Origin: Azolla caroliniana
Taxonomy: Eukaryota; Polypodiophyta
Reading direction: 5' to 3'
Assembly: GCA_043228905.1 (NCBI GenBank)
Contig: JBHGNT010000001.1
Location: 9,362,001 to 9,426,000, forward strand
Length of the DNA: 64,000 bases
Positions 31,876-43,304 of the stretch are shown here, in pieces (position 1 is the first letter of the stretch; every line of letters begins with the position of its first letter). The notes under the pieces are model-generated. The model searched no databases. It was not told the origin of the DNA and worked only from the letters and a program-made list of their open reading frames with translations. Position numbers and translations under genes: made by a program.

Positions 31876-33463
31876 AGTTATTTGGGATCAGAGCTCCATA
31901 ATGATATAAAAGGAGCAGGAGAACTCATTGTTGTGGGAAATGTTTAGACAATCGATGTGGAGGCTCTACCGAAACTTGGTTTGATAAAGAAATACAAGAG
32001 GGTGCATAAGAAGCCTATGGTGACAAGAGGTAACATGGTTGTTGATCATACATTCTATGCCGAAACTCATTGATAGCTTTATCACAAATCTGAATGGACA
32101 TTTCATCTTCTTTAATACATACACCCATCTTAGGGGTAGAGGTTGTTAGCCTTAGTTGTATCTTTCTTCAACTTTTCAAAACTTTTAAGATCTAACATAA
32201 ATTTTCATCCTCAACAAGAACATTGAAATCCAAGCCGTCGACAAAAACGAGATGATCAAAATGGAATTTTCGACTTAGAAATCCGAACACTAGAGCAACT
32301 TTTATATTGGAGCAAGAATTTTTTGAGTGTAGAGAGTTGAACGCGCTACACCATGCCAAAGTTCAGCTGGCTTGCCAACTAGATGATGCTTGTTAGGAAT
32401 CAACAATGGTTCCATTTCACAAGAGAGAAGGAAGGGTAAACGACATGTGTCCCCTCGTTTGTTGCTTGCCAATAAGTAATAGAGCGAAAGGAGAAGGAAG
32501 GAACCAAGGAGCAAACGTGCAAAGGAAGGCAACAAGTTTGCTATTGTTGCTATTGCTTCTACGACTGCTATTGGCATTGTTGACGCCGATAATTGACATT
32601 GACAACTGATGTTGACACACCACATGCACATCATATGACCTCCCCTCACCCCAACCCCCCTTTCGCCTTTCACATACACATACATACACAATTGCTCACT
32701 TCTATGCATAGGTACACACACACACACAAACAGATTATTTCACATATACTTACAAACACTCTCGTTCAAACACATACAAGCACATAAGCAAGGCAATTAC
32801 ATAAATACTCTTATACACTAAGGCACTTGAACATACACACTTATACAAGTACTCAAACAATTTCATTTACATGTAGAATCACACACACACACACACACAC
32901 ACACATTTTAAAAAACTGATATCAAAGTTCATCAACAACATCTAAAGGAAGTTTAGAGACACTTAAGATGATAAATACGAAGATTACAAAGTTATAAATT
33001 ATAATACAATCACCGATCTCATCTCCCCTGGTGGTCTCAATATCCCTTTTCACACATGTGCGAAATTTCGTGACAATGCAATATGGCATTTCACTCCATT
33101 CTCTACAACCAAGCATGAAAGCTACCATGCCTCCTTACATGCTTCACGAAGTGCAACATATTCTACTTCTAGAGTAAAAAAAGTCATACATTCTTGAATC
33201 CTTGATCTCCTCTTGCAAACTAGAAAACATGCATCAACATTGGCATAGTCAAAATTAAAAAATCCAACTATGGATGATTTTGCCACTTCAAGGCACGTAC
33301 AAGGATTCCTTGTTCAAATTAAGTGGTACATGATTATCTTAACCCTCAATGCACCTTACATTGGTTTAACATGATTATTCTAACCACTTGCATGCAAGTG
33401 TGATGTCTAGTTTGGTGCCTACCATGGTATACATCAAACTTTTGATGTCATTTTAGTATAGAA
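31876..33463. other. Spacer, no gene recognised
   Basis: Contains (CA)n patches near 32700-32780 and an (AC)n tract at 32881-32905. An ORF at 32727-32302 (minus) is low in motif content and has no support. Confidence 0.5.
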
Positions 33464-33877
33464 CATTCTACATCTATTCCTTTTGAAATACTTCTTTTCA
33501 AACCTGAAGCATGTTGAGAATGGCACCCTTAGAGGCTTGACCCCTTTATAGAGGGGATCACATGTGACCTCTTGTAATATACTCACGTTGAGTAAGGTGA
33601 ATTCTCAATTCTTCCTATTTTGAGTGATTTACATACCTAGTATATCGATTATTTGCTGGCATGTATGGCCCATTCTACATCTATTCTTATGCAAATCCAA
33701 ACTCTTGGAAATCCTTCTTCTTCAACCTAAAGCATATTTAGAATGACATACTTAGAGGCTTGACCCATTTAAATATGTGGGACCACTCACGATCTCTTGT
33801 GATATACACCTTGAGATAGGTCAATTCTCAAATTCATCCTATTTTGAGTGATCTACGTACCTAGTATATGTTCCACT
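33464..33877. repeat. Degenerate tandem duplication, 207-bp unit
   Basis: Two copies start CATTCTACATCTATTC at 33464 and 33671. Both contain CTTAGAGGCTTGACCC and CCTATTTTGAGTGAT(T/C)TAC in the same order. Copies have diverged by many changes. Confidence 0.75.
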
Positions 33878-34129
33878 CCTTTTAGATCCTTCATCTCAAA
33901 ATTCTAGCTCATTTTCTTCTTAAGAAATTTAATATTCTTATTAAACTTCCACACAATAAATATGTGATCCATTTACTAGATGTTAAGGTCATACTTTCAT
34001 CAAAATTTTGCTTGATGCATAAGTAAGAATCCTCTTTTGTTGTGACGAAATTGTTTTGACTTCATGAATGAGTCAAACTTTGATACCATTGTCCAATTGC
34101 TCATTTTTGGCCATATGGGCTCCTCTTTT

Positions 34130-35860
34130 TTTCTTTTTATATAAAGGATTTTCTTCAATAGTATTAAGAAAAAACGCCCGAAGGCTACAACTTGAACCTA
34201 GCTAACAAGGAGGTTACAACTTTTCTTATACAATGATGTAAAATAATCCTAGGACCAAATATCGAACTTTGTAGAAGATGTTCAAGAAAGAGTCCATGGA
34301 AGTCGATATTCCCATTGAAGCTCTTGAGTTGACATTGTAAACAGGGGCAACTTTTTCCATAAGTGAAGAAGCTTTTTCCTTTTCTTGTTCGTGACAGTAT
34401 CTAGGGAACCCTTCATATTATCATACTGGCCACAGATTATTGCCAGCAAGTTCTCCCATATCTCAAATAGGACATCTAAGAGATGAATGTCTACCGCATC
34501 ATAAATTCGGTTACATCGATATTTCCATAATGCCCATAATGTTATTGTGGTCATTGTTTTCCAAATCTTGACAGATCGCACCTGCTTTTGAGGTTGCTGG
34601 AAGGGACTAACTGATATCAATCTTCTATTATGTATTGTCATTGCCTCATGAACATCGTTTGCCTCATACACCATCAAGCTGGAATGTAATACTCCCCACA
34701 TCAATGATCCCCATGAGAATAGGCAACCTACATTGATTGTTAGGAATAAAGAAATAACTTTCTTCCATACTTGTTGGGGAAATGGACAAGACCATGGGGC
34801 ATGCTTGGTAGTTTCCTGAGGTTCATGGCAAAAGCCACATTACCGCAAATTGGGCGCTACATTCCCTTTCAATGAATGATCAACTGGTAGTGCTATATGC
34901 ACTAATAACCATCGAAAGAGAATAAATTTAGTTGGCCCCTTGAATCACCAGATCCATTTCTAGTAGGTTCTCAAATGCAAAGTTGAGACACCCCAATTGG
35001 TCCAATGTCTAAGATGTTGGCATCGTTACATTCCGAAAGAGCAGTAATGATTTTCCAAGTTTTACTGAGTACTGAAAGAAGGGGACCTTTATAATCTTTT
35101 CCCCCAAGGAGTGTGACCAAAGCCAACCCCCCAGATCCCATATTAATCTTGCAACATGATCATTTGCGTGTAACCACAAGATATCACACATATGAGCAAT
35201 TGACGGATAAGGATCAAGGATCCGTTTCTTTCCAGTTTTAGCAACCACTCTGGCTGGTGCACTTCGCAAGTCCTGTTACGCAATGAAAGGTATAAGATTG
35301 CAATCTATTGTTGTCTAGGACCTCAAAATAAGAAACGCACCCATTAGGTAAAACGCCCTTAACATCCATCAATGTATCATTTGTGAAGCATCCAAACCAT
35401 AAATGTTCCTACATGGGTTGGAAGGTAACCGTTGTAAAAAACAAAGAATATGCTGATGATATGGTAGTTGTCATTATCTTGGCACCATGAACTGATTGTA
35501 GATGTGCAAGTCGATCTTCTTGTGACATTTATTGAAATTGAGTCCATGTTCTTACAGATGCAGCTGGCCCATTATCCAATTTACCCCAAGCAAGGTGAGT
35601 TCGCATGCCCAATGCTTTTCCTGCATTATCCCGAAATAGAGAATTGGCAAGCATAGGCTGATTAAGTAATGCATCCCATGTGGAAGGTTTGTCCTTCAAC
35701 AAAAATGATTTAATCGCATCCCACACTCTTATCATTCCTAACAAAAAACTATTGGATGCAAGATTCCGCCTTTGTGTTTTCATGTCATTCAAGAACAATC
35801 ACTTTAGAGAGGGTGACCATGCTCCTCCTGTCTTAGGAGTAAACTGCATTAACTTATTTA
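34130..35860 (-). pseudogene. LINE ORF2 C-terminal remnant
   Basis: Minus-strand frames in order: 35798 to 35529 (WDALLNQPMLANSLFRDNAG, AWGKLDNGPAASVRTW), 35269 to 35009 (IWDLGGWLWSHSLGEKIIKV, PFFQYSVKLGKSLLLF), then about 34990 to 34704 with a zf-RVT-like motif CGFCHEPQETTKHAPWSC preceded by FILFRWLLVHIALPV, and 34704 to 34282 (TLWALWKYRCNRIYD). This is the order of the region after the RT domain in plant LINEs. Stops and frameshifts break it. A T-rich stretch near 34120-34145 may be the poly(A) end. Confidence 0.65.
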
Positions 35861-36960
35861 AAAACATTCCTTTCCGGCCATATGGGCTCCTTGAGGTCTC
35901 TATTGAGGAAGATTGTACCACATCAATCTTCTTTTGCCATGATCATAAACATCCCCCATTTTCATCATCTTTATGACCTAGGACAACATGTTATAAAAAA
36001 TCTACTACATGTCACTACTTGAATCCTTTGATCATAGACAATGCTTTGTACTTCAATTGAGATTGTTGGATGTGTATGTAGCTTTTATATCTGGTTACGT
36101 AACATAACACCCCAATTATTTTGGAGTATGGTGCCTAATCATTAGCCTAATTCTTATGAAATGACTTCATCTTTCTCTTCATTGATAGTTCCCATTTCAC
36201 AATGTATTGGAGTCCCATAGTGTCTCTTTACTTGGATGGTTCTCCTCCATTTGACAACATCATGTATAGTCATTACCCAAAACAAACTTGTTTCATAGAC
36301 GTGATTGTATGTTTGAAGTTCACTCCCATATAACCTAGCAAATCATCCACTTGAATCTCTTGTGATATGTTAAATTTTGCAATGTTAGGATACTTTGAGA
36401 TCCTTTCTAGTGATATGGGCATCTCTTCAAATCCTTTATAAAAATGTTTGAATCCATTGTTGTTCCTCCTCCAAGAACATTTGGATGGACCACTCTAATC
36501 AATCACTAGTCACCATATGGCTCATCTATTTGGATGTTGCTAATGGATTGCTTTCCCTTTACACATATTTCCACATCCACATCCACATCCATTACATTGT
36601 ACATGATCTCACATGAAGTAGAATCTTTTGATCTTGTGCTTAGCATATTAGGAAACAATGAATCACTATTTTAGAAGTTCAATCCCACAATACCAAACTT
36701 TGCATAGGGTCTATACTCGAGAAAATGAAATTTTCTTTATTTTGGAACCAACTTCTTGTGTTTATCCTGGTGCACATAAAACCATTGAAATCAAAATCCA
36801 TTCCATTATTCCACCTTAGAGTTTTCCACTTCACTTCTTTCTTCATCTCATGTATAAACAAGCCACGCCTGAACATGGCAAATATCTCAACCTTGTCCTT
36901 TAAGTCAACACCCATACCTTCCTCATAACATCATCAATAATCACGATGAACCATGATCCA
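35861..36960. other. Spacer, no gene recognised
   Basis: AT-rich; short ORFs only. A small CCACATCCA repeat lies near 36570-36590. Confidence 0.45.
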
Positions 36961-37290
36961 TCTCATTGTTGTAGAATACTTGGCAGAAATACGCGTAGAA
37001 TACGTATGCTAAGTATTCTAAAGGTATTCTACCTTTTTCTAAATACTTAGAATGCATGTAGAATACTTTAAATACATCTAAAATATGTTAAGCACTTCTA
37101 AAATTCTAAAGTTTAAAAAAATTTTAAAGTTTTTAAAGTTTTTTGAAATGTTAAATATATAGAATATGCTCAATACCTAGAATACATGAAAAATTATAAA
37201 ATGGTAGTTCTAAGACGTACAATATGTGTTGCAGCGTCATTCAAAACAGTCTAAAATGCATTGTAAAAGTAGAATACGCATTTTTTACTT
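36960..37290. repeat. AT-rich dispersed repeat, copy 1
   Basis: Rich in TAGAATAC, AATACTT and CTAAA motifs. A segment with AAATGGTAGTTCTAAGACGT resembles AAATGGTTGTTCTAAAACAT at 51235, and both copies are followed by ATAC-rich and TTGTAAAA blocks and AACTATGAT. It is probably a degraded transposable element. Ends and target duplication were not found. Confidence 0.4.
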
Positions 37291-39447
37291 CAACTATGAT
37301 CCATGTAATAAGCTACTAGCCATTGTCGAAATGCACTAATGCCAACATCTTATTGACGGAATCCACATTCACATTGTAGATGCGTTTTTTTCTATTGTCT
37401 AAATACATGATGTTTGCTTAATTGGAGGTTGTAGCACCTTCATTCCTATTATTGGCATCTGGATTGATTTGCCATGTCACGTTGTAGTTTATTGTGACTA
37501 AATTATCACAACCAACCTTTTGAGACTTTTAGAGTAGATACAAGAACATGGATTTATTGCCAATTGAAAGAACATAGATTTGTTGCCAATGGATACTACA
37601 AGTTCTCCCAAGGAACCTCAATTTCTACTCCACAAACACCACTCTAATTATCTTATCTAATCTTCCTCGTGACATAAGGCTCTTTGTTAGTCCATGCACA
37701 TGGCCACAACTTAATCTGATGTGAGTTACTTCTGTTATGTTAAACTCAAATTTATAGATCCGATGTTGCCTATCAGGCTTGTGATTCCAATGGCGCACAA
37801 TGTGAAATATTTTCACATATTGTGTATGAAGTTTATTAATGGCTCTCAATTATTAAGAATTTTACTAATGAATGTTGCAATTGGGAAAGCATAATTTGTT
37901 GTGAAGGGATAGGTCCGAGTTGAAAATGTGTGAAAACAAATTCAAAGTGAGAAAGGTGGAACGCTTGTTTAGGAAAAAATATGCATAGCCAATGACTTGT
38001 TGGAGCATTTTGGTATTTGTATTTTGACTCGAGGATACTTCATAAGGGGACAACTTTAGATATTTAAACTCTTTCCAAGTGGAGGATTTAGGCATATTGC
38101 CACCCAGAGAATCAGAAATGTCACCAATGTGTTAAAGATTTTTTTTGGATAGTCCAACATTCGATTTCTCTTCCATTGCATGTGTTCTCAAATACATACT
38201 AAGCCCTTGGTCCCTCTTCCAAGCAATGAGTAGCACATTCATTCCATTTAATTTTGGAGGGAAGATTATGTGTTGAATCTCTATGCGTCAATATTTGCTT
38301 TTCTAAAATAAAGGTTTAGTATGTTGTTTGTGAAAATGTGTTTTGCAAGTTGTTTGTAAAATACTATCATGGAAAGGAAACCTAGTCTACTTTTAAAAGA
38401 GTTTACCATGTCATCCGGTGGTTCATTCAAAGAGAGAGGGAGAGGGAGAAGCATCTGTTATCTTCATTGTCAGTTGCATGTCCTCTTATATGGTTGGTGT
38501 CTTCATGGATGACATATTCTATGGCATGCCCTTGTCGTGCCATGACAAAGACAGAGAGCGACCTTGGGTAGTACAATTTTTAAAAAAGGTTGTAGTTCAT
38601 TGTCGAAAAATTACTCATTCAAAACTTGGGTTTGTAATTTTTTATATCTTGTATCCTTTGGAAAAGAACATTTTATATCTTGTTTGTAAACACGTATCAT
38701 GAAAAGAAACTTGGTCTTGTCTTAAAAAAGAAACACTCGTGTGTTTCTTCATTCAACAAGACAAAGACCTACTAAAAATCTATACTTCCTTGTCCACAAT
38801 AGGTAGGTACTACTAGTCAAAAGGCTTCCGATTTTAAGTTTTATGGGGCAAGGTCCACGGCCAATGGTTATTGATTGTGTTAAGGTTTATGTCTACTGTT
38901 TATGGTTTGAACTTTTAGTGCTTGTAAGTATTAAGGTTTGGTGCATGTGGTCTATAAGGTAAGGAAGGAGGCATACCCCGAACGATTGGTCAAGGATATA
39001 AACGTGTCGAGTTAGTGTGTGAGAGGAGGGGGTGAAATCAAGTGTGTTTCATGTTGACGGAGAGTTTATTGTTGTGTAGTGTAGAAACCATAATTTGGAA
39101 GATATTGTTATGAGAGAGAGAGAGAGAGAGAGAGAGATTATAAATCAAATTATTTCTTTTTAAAAAAAGGAGATGGTGATAGAGAGGGGTGCACGTCTAC
39201 CAAATGAATATATAAATAAATAAATATTATTTAAAAAATAAATGAAATAACGAATTTATCATTTAGATAAGTAAACAAATCAATAATAAGTTTAAGTGGA
39301 AGCCCAATAAAATAGTCCTGTTTGTCTTTTAAGTTGTATGTGCTCACTATTGAGCTCTTCTATTATAACACAACACATAATATGTGAAATCAATCCAAAG
39401 ATCATCATCACCATCTCCAACATTAATCCCATCCCTAATCCTACATC
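37291..39447. other. Spacer upstream of the DUF688-type gene
   Basis: No recognised gene. A (GA)n tract is at 39112-39136. TATATAAATAAATAAATA near 39209 is the nearest TATA-like sequence, about 240 bp before the ATG at 39448, and may be the promoter of that gene. Confidence 0.45.
39112..39136. repeat. (GA)n microsatellite
   Basis: Twelve uninterrupted GA units upstream of the DUF688-type gene. Similar tracts occur at 56269-56301, 56399-56424 and inside elements. Confidence 0.9.
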
Positions 39448-41607
39448 ATGCCCACTAATCCTACTTATAATGACACCCATCGTGTTAATGCTCCTCGTGT
39501 TAATGTCGATGATCATCATCATACCAACATGGACGACGAGTTTGTTGTTACCATCTCCGATGCTAGCACTACCAATCCTAGTACTAGTACCCATTCCCTA
39601 GTGAGCACTACCTCTAGTGGTACCAATCATCATGACCATGATCATGATGACTACAATGGAAGCATCAGCTCCCTCTCTCACACCAACCTCTTGGAATACA
39701 ACCCCGAGTTTGTTGCCAAAATGTTGTCCCGCGATCCGTCCGACCTCGGGCGATCCGACCATTTCTTCTTTAGATCACACCGTCTTCCGAGTTCTTCGCC
39801 CATCAATCGAATCGGGGCACCCACGGCCACGCCTTTGTCTTGTTCTTCGTCTTCTTCGGATTCACAAACCATCACCACAGGAGTTCCTTTCCAATGGGAA
39901 ACCGAACCCGGGAAAGCCAAGCATGTTGTCGAGTCCATGAATAATCCTAGTGCTACCAGCAACTCAGAGACAAATAAGTGCACCCGAGAAGAATTCGAAG
40001 ACATTACCCACAAAAAGCTCCCCCTTCCTCCCATACTTCTCACAATGTCTTGTAGCCCATCCAATCACTACAACTACTATTCGTCACCACGATCTTCGAT
40101 TACCGGGAAAATGCGAAGGTTCTTGAGCCTAAATGGTAGGAAATCCGCTGACCATATCTCATATCACTACAATTGCAATCTTAATCATAACCAATCATGC
40201 AATTATAGCTATGTGAATAGCCCAGACCATAATAGTCCCAATTTCTTCACTAGTTATAAGTCTAGCCCCCAACATTTGTCCGCTCATAGCAATTCTAGTT
40301 GTGCCATGATTAGGGGTTATGATGCCACCCAAGGTCACAAGACAACCCCTACACCCTTTCAAAAAATGACTTTAGGCCAACACATCCTCACTAGATCTTC
40401 ATCTCCCAAACTACATGTGCCCAATGCCAGACACGAAATGTCCGATTTCACATTCAACCCGATCCATAAGCACAAGTTAGCCAATGACATTGTGCAAAAA
40501 CACCGAGGTTTCTTGGGCACCAATACATACAATGAATATGAGGTAATCGACGACGGACGTGATGGAATTATGGTGGATTCTCTAAGCCAATCTCTCCCTT
40601 CTTCTCCTTTTTTCTCACCCGTGTCATCGGTGTCTCATTTAGCCCAAATTAGTTCTTCTAGCAGAAGCCAAAGCTCTCAAGATTCGAGCAATTCGACATC
40701 ACGTTGTGTTGGTGTTTCTTCAACAATCCAAGAAACACCATCATGTAATAATGTTACAACTAGCCCTACCCATGGAAATAACGAACCCCACATGAAAATT
40801 CCTCTTTCACGAGTATATCAACATGACATTCACACCTCAACGACATTAAAGTCGATGAAACATCATAGTGGCCCCTTGACGGTGATGAAGAAGAGCAAAT
40901 CTCTTTCCACACCTAGTTCGCTTACTTCTTCACAACTTCATGTTCACCCACTAAAAAGAAGCGCGAAGATTCAACCCTCTTCTCCAACGCACATACTTTG
41001 TGATGATCCCACATCCGTGAATACCTTTGAGCAATTGTTCCCATTGGCCAAGCAAAATAATGTCTCATCAAGAGGGATTAAGTTAGTAGATTACATGGGG
41101 GGTTCACCTGGTTTGTCTAGGTTAGAACAACAATATTTATGTGACGAATATCAAGATAAGGTCCTAAAGGAACATTTATCTTGCAAATCTCCTTTGGGTC
41201 AAATTAACACGATTCAAACTTTTCATGGCCGCGAAAACGTCAAGGAGGTTAATGAACTTTATTTAGATGCACTTAACATAAGCTTTGACAATCATCTGTC
41301 AGAGAGTTATATAGAAAAAGATAGTAGTGTTGGTACTCAAAAATCAATGTGTACACATGAGAAACCAAGAGAAAATGAGGACATAGCTAATGTGGATCCA
41401 ATTGTGATGGAGGCTCTAATGTTAGTCAATGATGGGCTTAAGAATGAGATCCATCCATTAAAGGAAACAATTCACACTAAAAAAGAAGATGGAGATTTGG
41501 TGTTGGATAAAAATATGGATCATGTGAATGAGCCCCAAAATATTTCAACGGTCTTACTCGACATTGATTGTAAGAAGGAGAAACAACATCCAACTTCTTG
41601 TGTGCAG
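39448..41607 (+). CDS. DUF688-type plant protein, first coding exon
   Basis: 720 codons open from ATG at 39448 to CAG at 41607, followed by the splice donor GTACTAG. The frame meets a stop 26 codons into the presumed intron. GVPFQWETEPGKAK at residues 145-158 is the hallmark of the plant DUF688 family, and KLPLPPILLTMS at 190-201 fits the following Pro-rich block. The protein is Ser-rich and Asn-rich with His runs near the N-terminus and low predicted order. KMRRFLSLNGRKSADH (221-236) and later basic Ser-rich segments suggest regulation or nuclear binding, but the family's function is not established. A 3' exon is expected within a few kb and I could not identify it. Confidence 0.8.
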
Positions 41608-42718
41608 GTACTAGAGTATATTTATGTCTTTCTTTCTAATAATGTATCCTTTCTTTTTGTCAATTTCATAACTTTTAATATATAGGCGTGCTAGCTTGTG
41701 TAACTAGTAAATGAACTATACACTTTTTGTATTAGCTCACACTTTTGCATGCTACTTTTCTTAAAGGATGGCTAATCATGCCTAGTAGGAAATCCGCTCA
41801 ATCAATAACTACACACAACCTATAAACAAATTCAACCTTTATTTTGGTGGACAATGCCCTTGCTGAACATTTTTCCATTGTATACTAGATTTCATGCACA
41901 CAACTTTCTCAAAACTTTCACTAGGTTTGAGAAGTGAAAAACTTGGGCTTTAGGCCTCATGCAAAGATTAACACATACAAATATACTTCATGAATGAGTT
42001 GTATTAAACTCAAGGCAAGCTATTATAACCATACTCCATTTGAGCAATGGATTAGCAAAGGATTTTGGAAATTTCGATACAAAAAAATGCAAATTAAAAC
42101 AAAGATTAAGGGCTCATGCCCTCAATTTGACATAATATTTATTGTCAAAGAACAATACATTTGTCCACCTACTAAGGTAGCTTCTTGCTTCATCAACTTG
42201 TGGTTATACATATAATCTAGAACCCTTTTTTGGCTTAGTTATCTTTCAACCTAACTAAGATTTTACCATAATAAAAATTTACATGGGATATGGTCTTAAG
42301 ATATAAGGTAGAATTGGAATGCATTCTTGGTGTTGATTTTTTACCTTAAATGTACTAATGAATTAGAATGTATTGTTGGTGTTGGAATCACCAATAATGA
42401 GTTTTTATTGTGTTCTTTTTGGTGTTTTTTCAGCCCATCTTCAACTTCCTTGAAAGAAGAATTCTTTGTCAATCAAAATTTGAAACTCATTGACAACTAT
42501 GGAAGCAATGTGGAGTGTGTAAGCATTTATTATATCTTTGAGATTTGACTAAACAATTCTTTATTGTGTTTCACTTATGTATGAAGGGGGTGCCTAAATA
42601 CTAAAGCATCCCAATTATTGAAAAAGGCTCATACATAAAAACTTGCAAAGCAAACTTGTATAGCTTTTACAACTTTTGTAACTAATGATATGTTAAATTC
42701 AATATTTGAAAAGCTAAA

Positions 42719-42729
42719 ACACACACACA

Positions 42730-42770
<41 letters not shown>
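42719..42770. repeat. (AC)n(CT)n microsatellite
   Basis: About six AC units followed by about 19 CT units, directly joined to a SINE tail at 42771. Confidence 0.9.
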
Positions 42771-42772
<2 letters not shown>

Positions 42773-42773
42773 G

Positions 42774-42831
42774 TAATTAGCTTACCCTAGTGGTAAGTTG
42801 TTACACTATTAGCACTATGTCTTGGGTTTAA
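42774..42831 (-). repeat. Composite SINE, copy C (3' part only)
   Basis: TTAGCTTACCCTAGTGGTAA and GCACTATGTCTTGGGTTT match the terminal tRNA-like module of copies A and B. In element orientation the tail ends GCTAATTACGC and is followed by (GA)n. The head half is absent. Confidence 0.65.
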
Positions 42832-43304
42832 AAAGTTGTTCCATCAAACTCTACCACATTCTAAACATGTACACGGCGACCATATTGATGCCGACAATGT
42901 CAAAGGAACGTGATGATTCTGAAATGGTTTATGTGCCTTATTATTAGAACACGTTTCAGAAAATGCTTTTGGACTTTTTCAGCATATACTGGAGATGTTA
43001 TTAGCCCATCCATAGGGAAACAATGAAATCATTGAAATGTCTTAAGTATTTCCTGAGAACCCAACATGTGATTTTCCTTGGTTGGACATGTTATTCAAGT
43101 GATAAATAGGTCCATTCTATCTATAATTGGGAAAGAACTGGATATTAATGTATTGCCAATGCTCTTCTAGTTATAAAGCTAATCATTGTACAAAATGCAT
43201 TAGGACAGCAAGATACTGTGCATAAAAAGAGATTCAAGGTCTCCAATCCTCCATAACGAATATGTTGCACATATGCATGTATTTCTAATGTGTGGACAAT
43301 AATA

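Larger units (their letters stand above)
41608..43304. other. Presumed intron or 3' flank of the DUF688-type gene
   Basis: Begins with the donor GTACTA. The best acceptor I saw is TTTTTTCAG at 42425-42433, but the phase-0 frame after it stops within about 20 codons without family motifs, so I do not call an exon. (AC)n then (CT)n fill 42719-42770. A SINE fragment follows. Confidence 0.4.

Noticed and set aside
32302-32727. 141-codon minus-strand ORF
   Set aside because: Low-complexity composition, overlapping ORFs on both strands and no recognisable domain.
42421-42493. Second exon of the DUF688-type gene after TTTTTTCAG
   Set aside because: In the required phase it stops after about 20 codons and has no family motif.
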